Notes: generated from the sequence alone by a model not told the origin. Counted from the stretch's first letter, positions 44,089 to 54,263 are shown. The stretch: DNA of 64,000 bases from Pseudaquidulcibacter sp041917055 (GCA_041917055.1 JAYRYJ010000001.1:186001-250000), one strand, 5' to 3'. Numbers and translations are program-made.

Positions 44089-47000
44089 ATGCGAAGTTTG
44101 GCCTTTGGATTTGCGGTTTCATTAATGGCTTTTAGTTTTGCCATTGCGCAAGATTTGCCAAAAACACTTGATGAGTTTGAAACTATTGAGGCTTGGACTG
44201 CTGCTGCATCTGATGGTGTTAGTGCGACCAAAACTCAAATAAGCGGCAAAAATGCTAAAGGTATTCGCCTTGATTATGATTTTAATAATCGTTCGGGATA
44301 TGCCTTCATTGTGCGTGATTTGCCATTGGTTTTCCCGCAGGATTATGAGGTTTCTTTTTATATTCGTGGTTCGGGGCCCAAAAATAATCTTGAATTCAAA
44401 TTAAAGGATAAATCGGGCGATAATGTTTGGTGGAAATTCACCAAGGATTTTGAACCAAAATCCGAATGGCAATTAGTAAAATTCAAAAAGCGCCATTTCA
44501 CTTTCGCTTGGGGGCCAATTGCCGATAAAACCCTAAAAGAAACGCAAAGCGTGGAATTTGTGATTTCGGCGGGTGCGGGCGGTAAAGGCTTCATTGAAAT
44601 CGATGATTTGAAAATCACGCCAATTGCGGCTTCAAAAGCGCCACCGCCAAAGCCAATTGTCACGACCTATTCCGGCAATGGCAATCTTGCCTTTGACAAA
44701 AACAAAAAGACCGCATGGCAACCAACAACAGATGACAAATATCAATATGTCATGCTTGATTTGGGGCGCGCCACTGAATTTGGCGGTCTAAAACTTGATT
44801 GGGGCGCAAATGGCGTCCCCAAAGAATATGAAATTGCGTTATCGTCGGACAAAAATGATTTCCAAAAAATCGCCAATGTCAAAAATTACGACGGCGGCAT
44901 AGATTATTTTAAAATCCCCGAAGGCGATGCGCGCTATATAAATATCGCCATTCCAAACGCCGATAAATATGTGCGCCTAAACGAGATTTCGATTGAGCCT
45001 TTATCCTTTGGCGAGAGCGATAATAATTTTATTGAGGCAATTGCCAAAGACCATAAAAGAGGGATTCTCCCACGCGGCTTTTCAGGCCAGCAAGAGTTTT
45101 GGACTTTATTGGGTGCAGATAGCGCAAAAGACACTGCCCTCATTAGTGAAGACGGCGCAATCGAAATCGGGCGCGGTGGGTTTTCCATCACACCTTTTAT
45201 TGTTGAAAACGGCAAAACCAAGACTTGGAATGATGTTAAAATTACTCATTCTTTAGAAGAGGATTATTTACCAATTCCAAGCGCGAAATGGAATGCCGAA
45301 AAATGGTCGCTTGAAACCAAAACTTGGGTTGGTGGCAATCGTGACAATTCGCAATTATTCGCCGAATATTGGCTTGAGAACAAAACCAATAAGCCATTGA
45401 AATTAAAATTAGCTTTGGCAATTCGCCCCTATCAGGTCAATGGCCCGAAGCAATTTCTATCAACCCCTGGCGGGCACTCACCAATAAATTCTGTGGCGTT
45501 TGAAAATGGCAAAGCCATTGTCAATAATCGCATTATCCAGCCCATGATTTCCCCCAATGCCACTGCGGCGGTGGATTTTCATGGCGGCGAATTAATTGAA
45601 CGCATCGATAATTTGCCACAAAGCCAATCTGCAAAAGACAATGGCGGTTATGCATCGGGGATTATGGTTTATGAAGTGACCTTAAAACCAAAGTCCAAAC
45701 AAAAATTCGGCCTTTATTCGCCTTTGACAGGTGAAGATCCGGTTTTGCTTAAATATGCGTCTGACAAATTCTCACAATCGCATTCAGACACCGCCAATTA
45801 TTGGAAAGAGAAACTAAATCGCGTTGAAATCTCTTTGGGTGGCGATGGTAAGAAAATCACAAATGCCATTCGTACCAATCTTGCCTATATTCTTATGATG
45901 AAAGATGGGACAATGATAAGGCCGGGTTCGCGTTCTTATGCGCGTTCATGGATAAGAGATGGCGCAATGATTGTTGAGGGTTTCCTGCGTCTTGGTCTTT
46001 ATGAAGAAAGCAAGGAATATTTGAAATGGTTTACGCCCTACCAATTTGATAATGGCAAAATTCCGTGTTGCGTTGATTATCGTGGTTCTGACCCGGTGGC
46101 GGAAAATGATTCCCATGGTCAATATATTTATATGGTTCGCCAAATTTATGAATTCACCAAAGACCGCGCATTATTGGAAAGCGTTTGGCCCAATGTGAAA
46201 ATGGCTTTTGAATATATGAATAATCAAAGGCTTTCTGAACGCACACCAAAGAACCAAACGCCCGACCGCGCACATTTATATGGATTAATGCCACCAAGTA
46301 TTTCGCATGAAGGCTATTCCGATAAACCCGCCTATTCCCATTGGGACAATTTCTGGACATTGAAGGGTTTTGAGGCAGCGACGGAAATCGCGCGCATAAT
46401 CGGTGACAAATCTGCGATTGAGAAATTTGATAATGCAAAATCAGAATTTGCAAGCGATTTGAATGCTTCGATTTCGGCGACCGAGAAAAAATACAATATT
46501 AGATACATACCCGGTGCAGCGGATAGGGGCGATTTTGACGCGACGTCAACAACCATTGCATTATTACTTGGTCTTGACCGCGAAATTGATGAACAAAAAC
46601 TGCACGCAACTTTCGACAAATATTGGGAATTTTTCGAAAAGCGCCGCGACAAAGACAAAAAATGGAAGGACTATACACCATATGAATGGCGTGTTGTCGG
46701 CGCATTCGCGCGCCTTGGCGAAAGGGCGCATTCTCTTGCGGCATTGAAATATTTTATGGGTGACGCGGTTCCAAATGAGTGGAATGCTTTTGCTGAAGTT
46801 GTTGGGCGTGAAAAGAGAACTGCGAGATATTTGGGTGACTTGCCGCACGGCTGGGTGGCGTCTGATTATATTCGTTCGAGCCTTGATATGCTTGTTTATG
46901 AACGTATAGAGGGTGACGATGGTTTCAAAAGCCTAACACTTGGTGCGGGCATCAATAAGGCTTGGTTGAATGGCAATGGCATCAAAATCGACCATTTGAA

Positions 47001-47205
47001 AACTTCTTTGGGTGAAATCGGCTTTTCAATGCGCAAAATTGGCAAAAACCTTGAGGTGAAACTATGGGGTGATGCCAAAGAAGGATTTGGAATTAGAATT
47101 CCGTCGGACCTCGTGAAGGGCGGAAAAATAATCGGGAATGTCAATAATCTTGAAAATCGGGGCGATCATTATACCGATTTTATGATGATGTATGCACCGA
47201 AATAA
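44089..47205 (+). CDS. secreted discoidin-domain protein with (alpha/alpha)6 glycosidase-like core, unassigned
   Basis: A 1038-residue exported protein (Sec signal ending near FAIAQD). Residues about 20-185 look like a carbohydrate-binding beta-sandwich (VSFYIRGSGPKNNLEFKLKD), about 190-305 an F5/8-type discoidin domain (DLGRATEFGGLKLDWGANG), about 330-570 a second beta-sandwich, and about 590-960 a six-hairpin barrel with RSWIRDGAMIVEGFLRLG, reminiscent of GH15/GH63-like clans. It lies inside the sugar-importer operon between permease and ATPase, so it probably processes the same glycan. I could not assign a CAZy family, and catalytic residues are not identified with certainty. Confidence 0.75.
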   Translation: MRSLAFGFAVSLMAFSFAIAQDLPKTLDEFETIEAWTAAASDGVSATKTQISGKNAKGIRLDYDFNNRSGYAFIVRDLPLVFPQDYEVSFYIRGSGPKNNLEFKLKDKSGDNVWWKFTKDFEPKSEWQLVKFKKRHFTFAWGPIADKTLKETQSVEFVISAGAGGKGFIEIDDLKITPIAASKAPPPKPIVTTYSGNGNLAFDKNKKTAWQPTTDDKYQYVMLDLGRATEFGGLKLDWGANGVPKEYEIALSSDKNDFQKIANVKNYDGGIDYFKIPEGDARYINIAIPNADKYVRLNEISIEPLSFGESDNNFIEAIAKDHKRGILPRGFSGQQEFWTLLGADSAKDTALISEDGAIEIGRGGFSITPFIVENGKTKTWNDVKITHSLEEDYLPIPSAKWNAEKWSLETKTWVGGNRDNSQLFAEYWLENKTNKPLKLKLALAIRPYQVNGPKQFLSTPGGHSPINSVAFENGKAIVNNRIIQPMISPNATAAVDFHGGELIERIDNLPQSQSAKDNGGYASGIMVYEVTLKPKSKQKFGLYSPLTGEDPVLLKYASDKFSQSHSDTANYWKEKLNRVEISLGGDGKKITNAIRTNLAYILMMKDGTMIRPGSRSYARSWIRDGAMIVEGFLRLGLYEESKEYLKWFTPYQFDNGKIPCCVDYRGSDPVAENDSHGQYIYMVRQIYEFTKDRALLESVWPNVKMAFEYMNNQRLSERTPKNQTPDRAHLYGLMPPSISHEGYSDKPAYSHWDNFWTLKGFEAATEIARIIGDKSAIEKFDNAKSEFASDLNASISATEKKYNIRYIPGAADRGDFDATSTTIALLLGLDREIDEQKLHATFDKYWEFFEKRRDKDKKWKDYTPYEWRVVGAFARLGERAHSLAALKYFMGDAVPNEWNAFAEVVGREKRTARYLGDLPHGWVASDYIRSSLDMLVYERIEGDDGFKSLTLGAGINKAWLNGNGIKIDHLKTSLGEIGFSMRKIGKNLEVKLWGDAKEGFGIRIPSDLVKGGKIIGNVNNLENRGDHYTDFMMMYAPK

Positions 47206-47216
47206 GGGTTGGAAAA

Positions 47217-48296
47217 ATGGCAAATCTTGAACTTAAAAATATCAAAAAGTCATTTGGTGACGCCCAAATTCTTAAGGGCATTGATCTTGATATTAAGAAT
47301 GGCGAATTTGTGGTCTTTGTTGGCCCTTCGGGTTGCGGAAAATCAACGCTCCTTCGTATTGTTGCGGGTATTGACGAACCGACCGAAGGCACAATTCAAA
47401 TCGATAATAAAGACGTAACAGATAAACCACCAATTGAGCGTGAAATCGCAATGGTGTTTCAATCCTATGCTTTATACCCACATTTAAGCGTCCGCGATAA
47501 TATGGCCTTTGCCCTTAGGCTTGCGAAAACCGACAAAACGGAAATTTCAGAAAAAGTCGCCAATGCCGCAAAAATCCTAAATATCGAACACCTTTTGGAT
47601 AGAAAGCCAAAAGACCTATCAGGCGGTCAAAGGCAAAGGGTGGCAATTGGGCGCGCCATTGTGCGCAAGCCCAAAATTTTCCTGTTTGATGAGCCATTAT
47701 CAAACCTTGATGCCGCATTGCGCAATAAAATGCGTTATGAATTCGCCAAAATTTCCGAAGAATTGGCGACCACAATTATTTATGTAACCCATGACCAAAT
47801 TGAGGCCATGACTTTGGCGGATAAAATCGTGGTTCTAAATAATGGCGTTATTTCGCAATTCGGCAGTCCGCTTGATTTATATCACAAACCGCAAAACAAA
47901 TTCGTAGCAGGTTTTATCGGCGCGCCGAAAATGAATTTCCTTGATTGTGAAGTCATTTCCGCGAGCAAAAGTGAAATAAATCTTAAACTGGCAGATGAAG
48001 GAAAAATCAGCATTGCCAAAAACGGCGAAAACTTAAAGGCGGGTCAAAAAATGACCCTTGGCATTCGCCCGGAACACGTTTCTATTGCCAAATCCAAAGG
48101 CGACATCAAGGCCAAAATCCGGTTTTTGGAACGTTTAGGTTCAAGCACTTTTGCATATTTCGATTCAAATTTGTCATCAGATTCAATAATCGCGCAATTG
48201 GATTTTGATTTTGCCGGGGTTACAAATGATGCAGTCTCACTGTCTTTTGACAAAGACCATTGCCACTTATTCGATGAGAATGAAATCGCAATATAG
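47217..48296 (+). CDS. sugar ABC transporter ATPase (MalK/UgpC type)
   Basis: A 359-residue ATPase for the importer. Walker A GPSGCGKST (near residue 38), signature LSGGQRQR (near 136), Walker B IFLFDEPLSNLD and the switch His in THDQIEAM are all present; the C-terminal TOBE region (KMTLGIRPEHVS) is shared with MalK/MsmK/UgpC. Last gene of the operon that starts with the LacI regulator. An AGGGTTGGAAAA site precedes the ATG. Confidence 0.95.
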   Translation: MANLELKNIKKSFGDAQILKGIDLDIKNGEFVVFVGPSGCGKSTLLRIVAGIDEPTEGTIQIDNKDVTDKPPIEREIAMVFQSYALYPHLSVRDNMAFALRLAKTDKTEISEKVANAAKILNIEHLLDRKPKDLSGGQRQRVAIGRAIVRKPKIFLFDEPLSNLDAALRNKMRYEFAKISEELATTIIYVTHDQIEAMTLADKIVVLNNGVISQFGSPLDLYHKPQNKFVAGFIGAPKMNFLDCEVISASKSEINLKLADEGKISIAKNGENLKAGQKMTLGIRPEHVSIAKSKGDIKAKIRFLERLGSSTFAYFDSNLSSDSIIAQLDFDFAGVTNDAVSLSFDKDHCHLFDENEIAI

Positions 48297-48353
48297 CGCG
48301 GCGTTCCTTGAGATTCATTTTTGTGCGCCCCCCCCGCCCCAATAGGAAATGCC

Positions 48354-49013
48354 CTAATTTTCAATATCATTCAAAAGGAATTCTAAGCCGTCATTTACGT
48401 CGCTTATTATTGCATTGCGAAGGGCCGCTTCGTTTTTATCTCTCAATGCTTGAAGCGCCTCTGCATGATGGTCAATTACGCCTTCGACAGATTTAACATT
48501 GGGAAAAGCGTGGCGCATAAAAGGACCAAAGCGCACCCAAAGACCCTCAAGCAAAGGTATCAAAACACTTGAGGCACTGGCGCGATATAAAGTGAAATGG
48601 AATTCGAAATTATGCGCCATATATCCCGAAATATCGCCAATCGCGACCGAATTATTCATTTTAGAATCTGCGGCACTCATTTTGTCGATTGTCTCATCGC
48701 TGACATTTTTTAATGCAAGGCTTGCAGCCTCCGGCTCTAAAAGGGCGCGAACTAAAAGCAATTGGCGGATTTCCTCCGCATCAAGAATTGGTATTGAAAT
48801 TCGTCTTGTTGGTGAAATCGCAATTGCCCCTTCGGCGGTCAAGCGCCAAATCGCATCACGAACCGGTGTCACGGAACCGCCAAATTGCGCAGATAAATTG
48901 CGCAAACTTAATGCACGACCGGGCGCATATTCACCTTTTGACAAAGCCTCACGGAGATTAAGATAAATGGCTTCATGCATCGGCAAATTTGATTTTGAGC
49001 TTTGAAAATTCAT
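48354..49013 (-). CDS. GntR-family regulator, FadR-type (FCD) ligand domain
   Basis: A 219-residue regulator: winged helix (residues about 12-75; APGRALSLRNLSAQFGGSVT) and an all-helical FCD domain (about 85-210) with the metal-binding pattern HNFEFHFTLYRA and later His residues (IDHHAEAL). FCD regulators usually sense small acids. The ATG at 49013 has AGGGGA upstream. It is convergent with the sugar ATPase gene (57 bases apart) and divergent from polA. Confidence 0.88.
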   Translation of the reverse strand: MNFQSSKSNLPMHEAIYLNLREALSKGEYAPGRALSLRNLSAQFGGSVTPVRDAIWRLTAEGAIAISPTRRISIPILDAEEIRQLLLVRALLEPEAASLALKNVSDETIDKMSAADSKMNNSVAIGDISGYMAHNFEFHFTLYRASASSVLIPLLEGLWVRFGPFMRHAFPNVKSVEGVIDHHAEALQALRDKNEAALRNAIISDVNDGLEFLLNDIEN

Positions 49014-49202
49014 CGCTATGTCCCCTATGGCCGATAAACAGTGAAAGGTTTTTGTCGATATAAAGAATTTTGACCCCATATCGAACTAAGCGAAAGTGAT
49101 AATAGAGTATGTCGAAGGTTTCAAGTGCTGTGGCGGTTCGAACTAGGCCGATTGCATGAAAGAGTTTGGGCAATTTTGTTTTATTGATTTTTCTACGCGA
49201 AT

Positions 49203-52049
49203 ATGGCTTCTAAGGGCATGACACAGCAATTGCATGATATTGGTTCTGATTCGCTTTTGACCTTAATTGATGGTTCGGGATATATTTTTAGGGCGTTTTT
49301 TGGAATTCCGCGTCTTAATCGCAAGTCCGATGGCCTACCGGTCAACGCGGTTTCCGGCTTTTGCAATATGTTGTTTAAGTTTTTGGCTGATGGCAAAAAT
49401 TCCAACGATATGCCGACGCATTTGGCAGTTATTTTTGACGCTTCAAGCACGACATTTCGTAATGAAATTTATCCGCAATATAAGGCGCAACGCCCACCCG
49501 CGCCAGAAGATTTAGTTCCACAATTCCCACTGATACGCGAGGCGACGCGCGCTTTTGGCGTTCCGGCAATTGAGATGCTTGGCTATGAAGCCGATGATTT
49601 AATAGCCACTTATGCGCGCCTTGCGGTCGAAAAAGGTGCGCGCGTGCGCATTGTCTCATCTGATAAAGACTTAATGCAATTAGTATCGCCCAAAATCGCG
49701 CTTTATGACCCAATGAAAGACACGCCAATGGGCGATAAGGCGGTTTTGGAAAAATTTGGCGTAACCCCTGACAGGGTAATTGATGTTCAGGCTTTGGCGG
49801 GTGATAGTTCGGATAATGTGCCCGGCGCCCCGGGGATTGGTGTTAAGACCGCCGCCGAATTAATCAATCAATTCGGCTCTCTAGAGGAATTATTGGATAG
49901 GGCGCATGAAATAAAGCAACCTAAGCGCCGTGAAACCTTGATTAATTTTCGCGAACAAATTGAAATTTCCAAACGCCTTGTCACTCTTAAAAATGATGTT
50001 CCGGACATTGTGCCGATTGACGAATTTCGCGTGCGTGAACCCGAACCGCAGGAATTGATAAAATTCCTTGAGGACATGGAATTTTCAACCCTAATCCGCC
50101 GCGTTCGCGCCCATTTGGGAACCGAGGGCCATATAGCAGATATGGCAGAGGCGGGAAGTATTACGCATGACGAAATACCCGAAATCCCGAGTGTCAAACC
50201 GCATCACAAGCCGATAAATTATGATGTTTTCAAAACCGTGTCCGATATTGAGACTTTGCAATCAATTTTGGACACAGCCAAGGAAAATGGGTTTTTGGTT
50301 ATAGATACTGAAACCTGCGGCCTTGATTCAATCACTGGTGAATTGGCTGGCGTCTGTTTTTCAACTGGCGAAAACCAATCATATTATCTGCCACTGAACC
50401 ATAAAGACCCGATTTTCGGGGCGCATGAAATCGGGCAATTGAATTTTGAAATTGCGATTACAGCGATTAAACCAATTATGTCCGATGCATCGGTTTTAAA
50501 AATCGGGCATAATTTGAAATATGACCTCAACGTCCTGGCGCAATATGGCATTGAAGTTTCGCCGATTGAAGACACAATGCTTCTAAGTTTTGCCCTTGAT
50601 GCCGGTAAAAACGGTCATGGCATGGATGAATTGTCTTTATTGCATCTTGATCACCGCGCAATTGCTTTCAAAGACGTTTGCGGCACGGGAAAAAGTCAAA
50701 TAACGTTTGACAAAGTGGCAATTAAAGACGCAACAAAATATGCCGCCGAAGATGCCGAAATCACCTATCGTCTGTGGCGCCTTTTAAAACCGCGTTTGGT
50801 GCATGATAGGGTGACAACGATTTATGAAACTGTCGAAAGACCATTAATTGCCCCCATCGCACAAATGGAAAAACACGGCGTAAAAGTCGATTTGCATGAA
50901 TTGGATGTGCTTTCCAATGATTTTGGTTTGCGAATGGCCGAAATTGAAAAGCGCGGCAAAGAAATTGCGGGCGAAAGCGTGAATATTAATTCGCCGCGCC
51001 AAATCGGGGAAATTTTCTTTGACAAAATGGGGCTTTCGGGTGGTAAAAAAACCGCCTCAGGCCAATGGCAGGTTGATGCCGATGTATTGGAAGATTTGGC
51101 GAATAAGGGCCAAGAATTAGCGCGTATCATTCTTGATTATCGAACTTTGGCAAAACTTAAATCAACCTATACCGATAATTTAAAAACCGCGATTAATGCC
51201 AAAACCGGACGCGTGCATACTTCCTATAATATGGTCGGTGCTTTGACGGGGCGACTTTCTTCAACTGATCCGAATTTGCAGAATATTCCGATTAGAACCC
51301 AAGAAGGCAAGAAAATTCGTCATTGCTTTATTGCCGAAAATGGTAATTTATTGATTTCGGCGGATTATTCGCAAATCGAATTGCGGCTTTTGGCGCATGT
51401 CGGTGACATTCCGCAATTGCGCAATGCGTTTAACGAAAACCTTGATATTCACGCAATGACCGCGAGCGAAATGTTTGGCGTGCCACTATCTGAAATGACA
51501 TCCGAAGTGCGCCGCCGCGCAAAAGCTATCAATTTTGGGATTATTTACGGCATTTCCGCCTTTGGCCTTGCGCGGCAATTGGGAATTACCAATAGCGAGG
51601 CAAAATCCTATATCGACACTTATTTTGCGCGTTTTCCGGGTATTCGTGATTATATGGAAAGTATGAAGGCAAAGGCTAAAGAAAATGGCTATGTCGAGAC
51701 AATCTTTGGGCGGCGAATTCATTTGCCTTCAATTGAAGCCAAAGGCGGTGCTGAAAGATCGTTCGCCGAACGCCAAGCAATCAATGCACCATTACAGGGC
51801 GCAGCAGCCGACATAATAAAGCGTGCGATGGCGCGCGTTCCTATTGCTTTGGAAACTGCGGGCCTTGACGTTAAAATGATTATGCAAGTGCATGACGAAT
51901 TGGTTTTTGAATGCACCGAAAATATTGCTCAAACCGCGATTCCAATAATTTGCAATGCAATGGAAAGCGCACCAATGCCCGCCGTGCAAATGAAAGTTCC
52001 ATTAATTGTCGAAGCCAATGCAGCCAAAAACTGGGGTGACGCGCATTAG
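49203..52049 (+). CDS. polA: DNA polymerase I
   Basis: A 948-residue three-domain polymerase for lagging-strand and repair synthesis. The 5'-3' exonuclease covers about residues 15-300 (DGSGYIFRAFFGIPRLNRK, GYEADDLIATYA), the 3'-5' exonuclease about 330-530 with intact VIDTETCGLDS, and the polymerase about 560-948 with DPNLQNIPIRT, RRAKAINFGIIYG and QVHDELVFE. ATG 49203 and ATG 49218 are both possible; neither has a strong ribosome site. An R-family repeat lies just past the stop. Confidence 0.96.
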   Translation: MASKGMTQQLHDIGSDSLLTLIDGSGYIFRAFFGIPRLNRKSDGLPVNAVSGFCNMLFKFLADGKNSNDMPTHLAVIFDASSTTFRNEIYPQYKAQRPPAPEDLVPQFPLIREATRAFGVPAIEMLGYEADDLIATYARLAVEKGARVRIVSSDKDLMQLVSPKIALYDPMKDTPMGDKAVLEKFGVTPDRVIDVQALAGDSSDNVPGAPGIGVKTAAELINQFGSLEELLDRAHEIKQPKRRETLINFREQIEISKRLVTLKNDVPDIVPIDEFRVREPEPQELIKFLEDMEFSTLIRRVRAHLGTEGHIADMAEAGSITHDEIPEIPSVKPHHKPINYDVFKTVSDIETLQSILDTAKENGFLVIDTETCGLDSITGELAGVCFSTGENQSYYLPLNHKDPIFGAHEIGQLNFEIAITAIKPIMSDASVLKIGHNLKYDLNVLAQYGIEVSPIEDTMLLSFALDAGKNGHGMDELSLLHLDHRAIAFKDVCGTGKSQITFDKVAIKDATKYAAEDAEITYRLWRLLKPRLVHDRVTTIYETVERPLIAPIAQMEKHGVKVDLHELDVLSNDFGLRMAEIEKRGKEIAGESVNINSPRQIGEIFFDKMGLSGGKKTASGQWQVDADVLEDLANKGQELARIILDYRTLAKLKSTYTDNLKTAINAKTGRVHTSYNMVGALTGRLSSTDPNLQNIPIRTQEGKKIRHCFIAENGNLLISADYSQIELRLLAHVGDIPQLRNAFNENLDIHAMTASEMFGVPLSEMTSEVRRRAKAINFGIIYGISAFGLARQLGITNSEAKSYIDTYFARFPGIRDYMESMKAKAKENGYVETIFGRRIHLPSIEAKGGAERSFAERQAINAPLQGAAADIIKRAMARVPIALETAGLDVKMIMQVHDELVFECTENIAQTAIPIICNAMESAPMPAVQMKVPLIVEANAAKNWGDAH

Positions 52050-52060
52050 GAGTGGTGATA

Positions 52061-52213
52061 CTTCAATTTGAATCGAATTGGCTTGTTGATTTTGGTCATG
52101 AAGAGCAATTGTTGGGGAATGCCGTATGGGCAGGTATGCCATAAAGACCTTCCAAAACCCTTGCTCCCTATTTCAACAATCACCAACAAACTATTGAGAC
52201 TTCACATCTAGGC
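52061..52213. repeat. R-family element between convergent polA and M20 genes
   Basis: Left arm degraded; core hairpin around GGGGAATGCCGTATGGGC...GCCATAAAGACCTTCC (about 52114-52154); right arm CAACAAACTATTGAGACTTC and ACATCTAG, matching the copy at 61293-61443. It lies between two genes that end facing each other. Confidence 0.75.
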
Positions 52214-52237
52214 CTAAGTATTAACTCGTCTTATTCA

Positions 52238-53611
52238 TTAATTAATCTCATGCAAAATTCTTATCCAGGAATTTATGCCTTTTTGAAAAGAGTGGAGGTC
52301 ATATTTTTCGTTTGGCGAATGGATATTATCATCGGGCATTGCGAAACCGACCAAAATTGCGTCCATGTCCAAAATTTCGCGAAAATCATTGGCAACCGGA
52401 ATTGACGCGCCGCAGCCGATTAAAGCGGCGGGTTTCCCCCATTCTTTTTCCAATGCGATTGCAGCTTTTTTGATAAAGAAATTATTTTCGCTTAATGCTA
52501 TGCCGCGACCACCAGAGTTTTTTACGAATTCGGCGCTGCAATCTTTTGGCAAATTGGCACGAACATGGTTTTCAAATGACGCCCAAACCTTATCGGGATC
52601 TTGGTCCCCGACCAAGCGGAAAGAAACTTTGGCATAGGCATAAGACGGAATTACGGTCTTAAATCCGTCACCGATATAGCCACCATTTATGCCGCAAATC
52701 TCTGTTGTCGGGCGCGCCCATAATTGTTCCAAAGCGCTTAGGCCTTTTTCGCCAAACGCCTCATTGAGGCCGACATTGCCCAAAAACTCTTGCGCATCAA
52801 AACCAAGGCTTTGCCAATTTGCCTTTATTTCATCAGAAATTTCGGGAACGCCCTCATAAAAGCCTTCCAATGTGATTTTTCCGTTTTCGTCGCGCATTTT
52901 TGCGATAATATCACACAAGATAGTTATTGGGTTCGCGGCAGGGCCACCATAAAGGCCCGAATGCAAATCGCGTGACGCTCCATGAATTCGAACTTCGCCG
53001 GTTATATTCCCCCTTAGGCCGATTGTGATTGCGGGGGTTTCATAATTCCATCTTTCGGTGTCGCAAATAAAGGCGGCATCGGCCTTCAATAATTCTTTAT
53101 TCTCTTTCATGAATGGAATTAGTGAAATTGTGTCGGATTCTTCCTCACCCTCCAAAAGAATTGTGACGCGGCACGGCAAATCGCCATTAATTTGGTAAAA
53201 TGCGCGGCATGCCTCGATAAAAGTCATGGTTTGGCCTTTGTCATCTGATGAGCCACGCCCGAAAATTACTTTGCGCCCTTCGAATTCTTCTAATTTCGGT
53301 TCAAATGGTGGGCTGCGCCATAGATCTAAAGGATCTACGGGCTGCACATCATAATGTCCGTAAAATAAAATATGTCTCGCGCCCTTCCCGCCATGCGCCA
53401 ACACCAATGGCAGACCCTTGCCTTCTGCAAGTTTGGCATCAAAGCCAATGGCATTTAATTCATCAACCAAAAACTGCCCGGCCTTTATGCATTCCGGCCT
53501 ATGGGCACTTTCGGATGAAATTGAAGGGATTTTCAAAAGCTCAAACAAGCGCGAAAGCGCAGTGTCAATATTCTCATTGGCGCGCGCCAAAACAGCATTC
53601 AAATCAGTCAT
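52238..53611 (-). CDS. M20-family dipeptidase
   Basis: A 457-residue metallopeptidase of the CNDP/PepV-like branch. The metal-binding His/Asp in YGHYDVQP (near residue 85), the bridging Asp in GSSDDKGQ (near 118) and the catalytic Glu pair in LEGEEES (near 152) are visible, with a central lid domain and C-terminal DNIHSPNEKYDLHSF carrying the last metal His. It probably hydrolyses dipeptides in the cytoplasm. It is divergent from a TetR gene whose operator lies between them. Confidence 0.9.
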   Translation of the reverse strand: MTDLNAVLARANENIDTALSRLFELLKIPSISSESAHRPECIKAGQFLVDELNAIGFDAKLAEGKGLPLVLAHGGKGARHILFYGHYDVQPVDPLDLWRSPPFEPKLEEFEGRKVIFGRGSSDDKGQTMTFIEACRAFYQINGDLPCRVTILLEGEEESDTISLIPFMKENKELLKADAAFICDTERWNYETPAITIGLRGNITGEVRIHGASRDLHSGLYGGPAANPITILCDIIAKMRDENGKITLEGFYEGVPEISDEIKANWQSLGFDAQEFLGNVGLNEAFGEKGLSALEQLWARPTTEICGINGGYIGDGFKTVIPSYAYAKVSFRLVGDQDPDKVWASFENHVRANLPKDCSAEFVKNSGGRGIALSENNFFIKKAAIALEKEWGKPAALIGCGASIPVANDFREILDMDAILVGFAMPDDNIHSPNEKYDLHSFQKGINSWIRILHEIN

Positions 53612-53647
53612 GCACTTTTATACGCCTTAGGGCTTTCTTAATCAAAT

Positions 53648-53671
53648 CAATGAATGAATATTGATTCATTG
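53648..53671. promoter_or_regulatory. inverted repeat at the TetR start
   Basis: CAATGAAT at 53648-53655 is mirrored by ATTCATTG at 53664-53671, eight bases apart, ending against the GGAG ribosome site of the TetR gene. It is a plausible autoregulatory operator that could also affect the divergent peptidase gene. Confidence 0.65.
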
Positions 53672-53680
53672 GAGTTGATT

Positions 53681-54214
53681 ATGCGACGTTCCCCACAGCC
53701 AGTCGAGAATATTGAAAAACAAATCGCCGAAGCCGCTATAAATCTTGGCCCAAATCTAAGTGATTTTTCAGTTCAGGATTTGGCGCGTCAGGCAGGAATT
53801 GCAATTGGCACCATTTATCGGGTTTTGCCGACCCGCGATTCATTAAAAGAAATTGTGCAAAAGCGCGCCGAGGCCATGTTTGATGCAGTGGTTTTATCGG
53901 CAATCCCCGCACGCCTTGATGCCCAATCACGATTTAATAAAGTCATGGTGCGAATAATGGATTTTGCCAAAGGCAATGCCAAGGCGGCGGAATATCTGGC
54001 TTTTAATGGTTTTTCAGCGGAATCGAATTTTCGCCGCGCTATTGTCGCTTTTATTCGCGAATTTGCGCCAATGAATATTGACGACGCCATAATGGAAAAA
54101 TTGGGTTTCTCTCTAATATGGGGGCCAATTGCCACGCTTTTAGCCAGTGGCGACGATTTGGGCGATGAATTGGAAACAATCGCGCCAAAAATTTGGAAAT
54201 CAATTGCCAATTGA
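53681..54214 (+). CDS. TetR/AcrR-family regulator
   Basis: A 177-residue regulator with an N-terminal helix-turn-helix (residues about 12-60; SVQDLARQAGIAIGTIYRVL) and a short ligand domain without a recognised subfamily. The ATG at 53681 is chosen because GGAG lies 6 bases upstream; an earlier frame start (53654) lies inside the palindrome. It is divergent from the M20 peptidase and upstream of two lipoprotein genes that may be controlled with it. Confidence 0.85.
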   Translation: MRRSPQPVENIEKQIAEAAINLGPNLSDFSVQDLARQAGIAIGTIYRVLPTRDSLKEIVQKRAEAMFDAVVLSAIPARLDAQSRFNKVMVRIMDFAKGNAKAAEYLAFNGFSAESNFRRAIVAFIREFAPMNIDDAIMEKLGFSLIWGPIATLLASGDDLGDELETIAPKIWKSIAN

Positions 54215-54263
54215 CATATTTTTGCCCAAAATAGCGATTACCCGTTGGTCTTTGGGGGTGAAA

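Noticed and set aside
48499..48966. 155-residue plus-strand frame opposite the GntR gene
   Set aside because: Antisense to a clear GntR/FCD protein, low-complexity composition, no supporting start signal.
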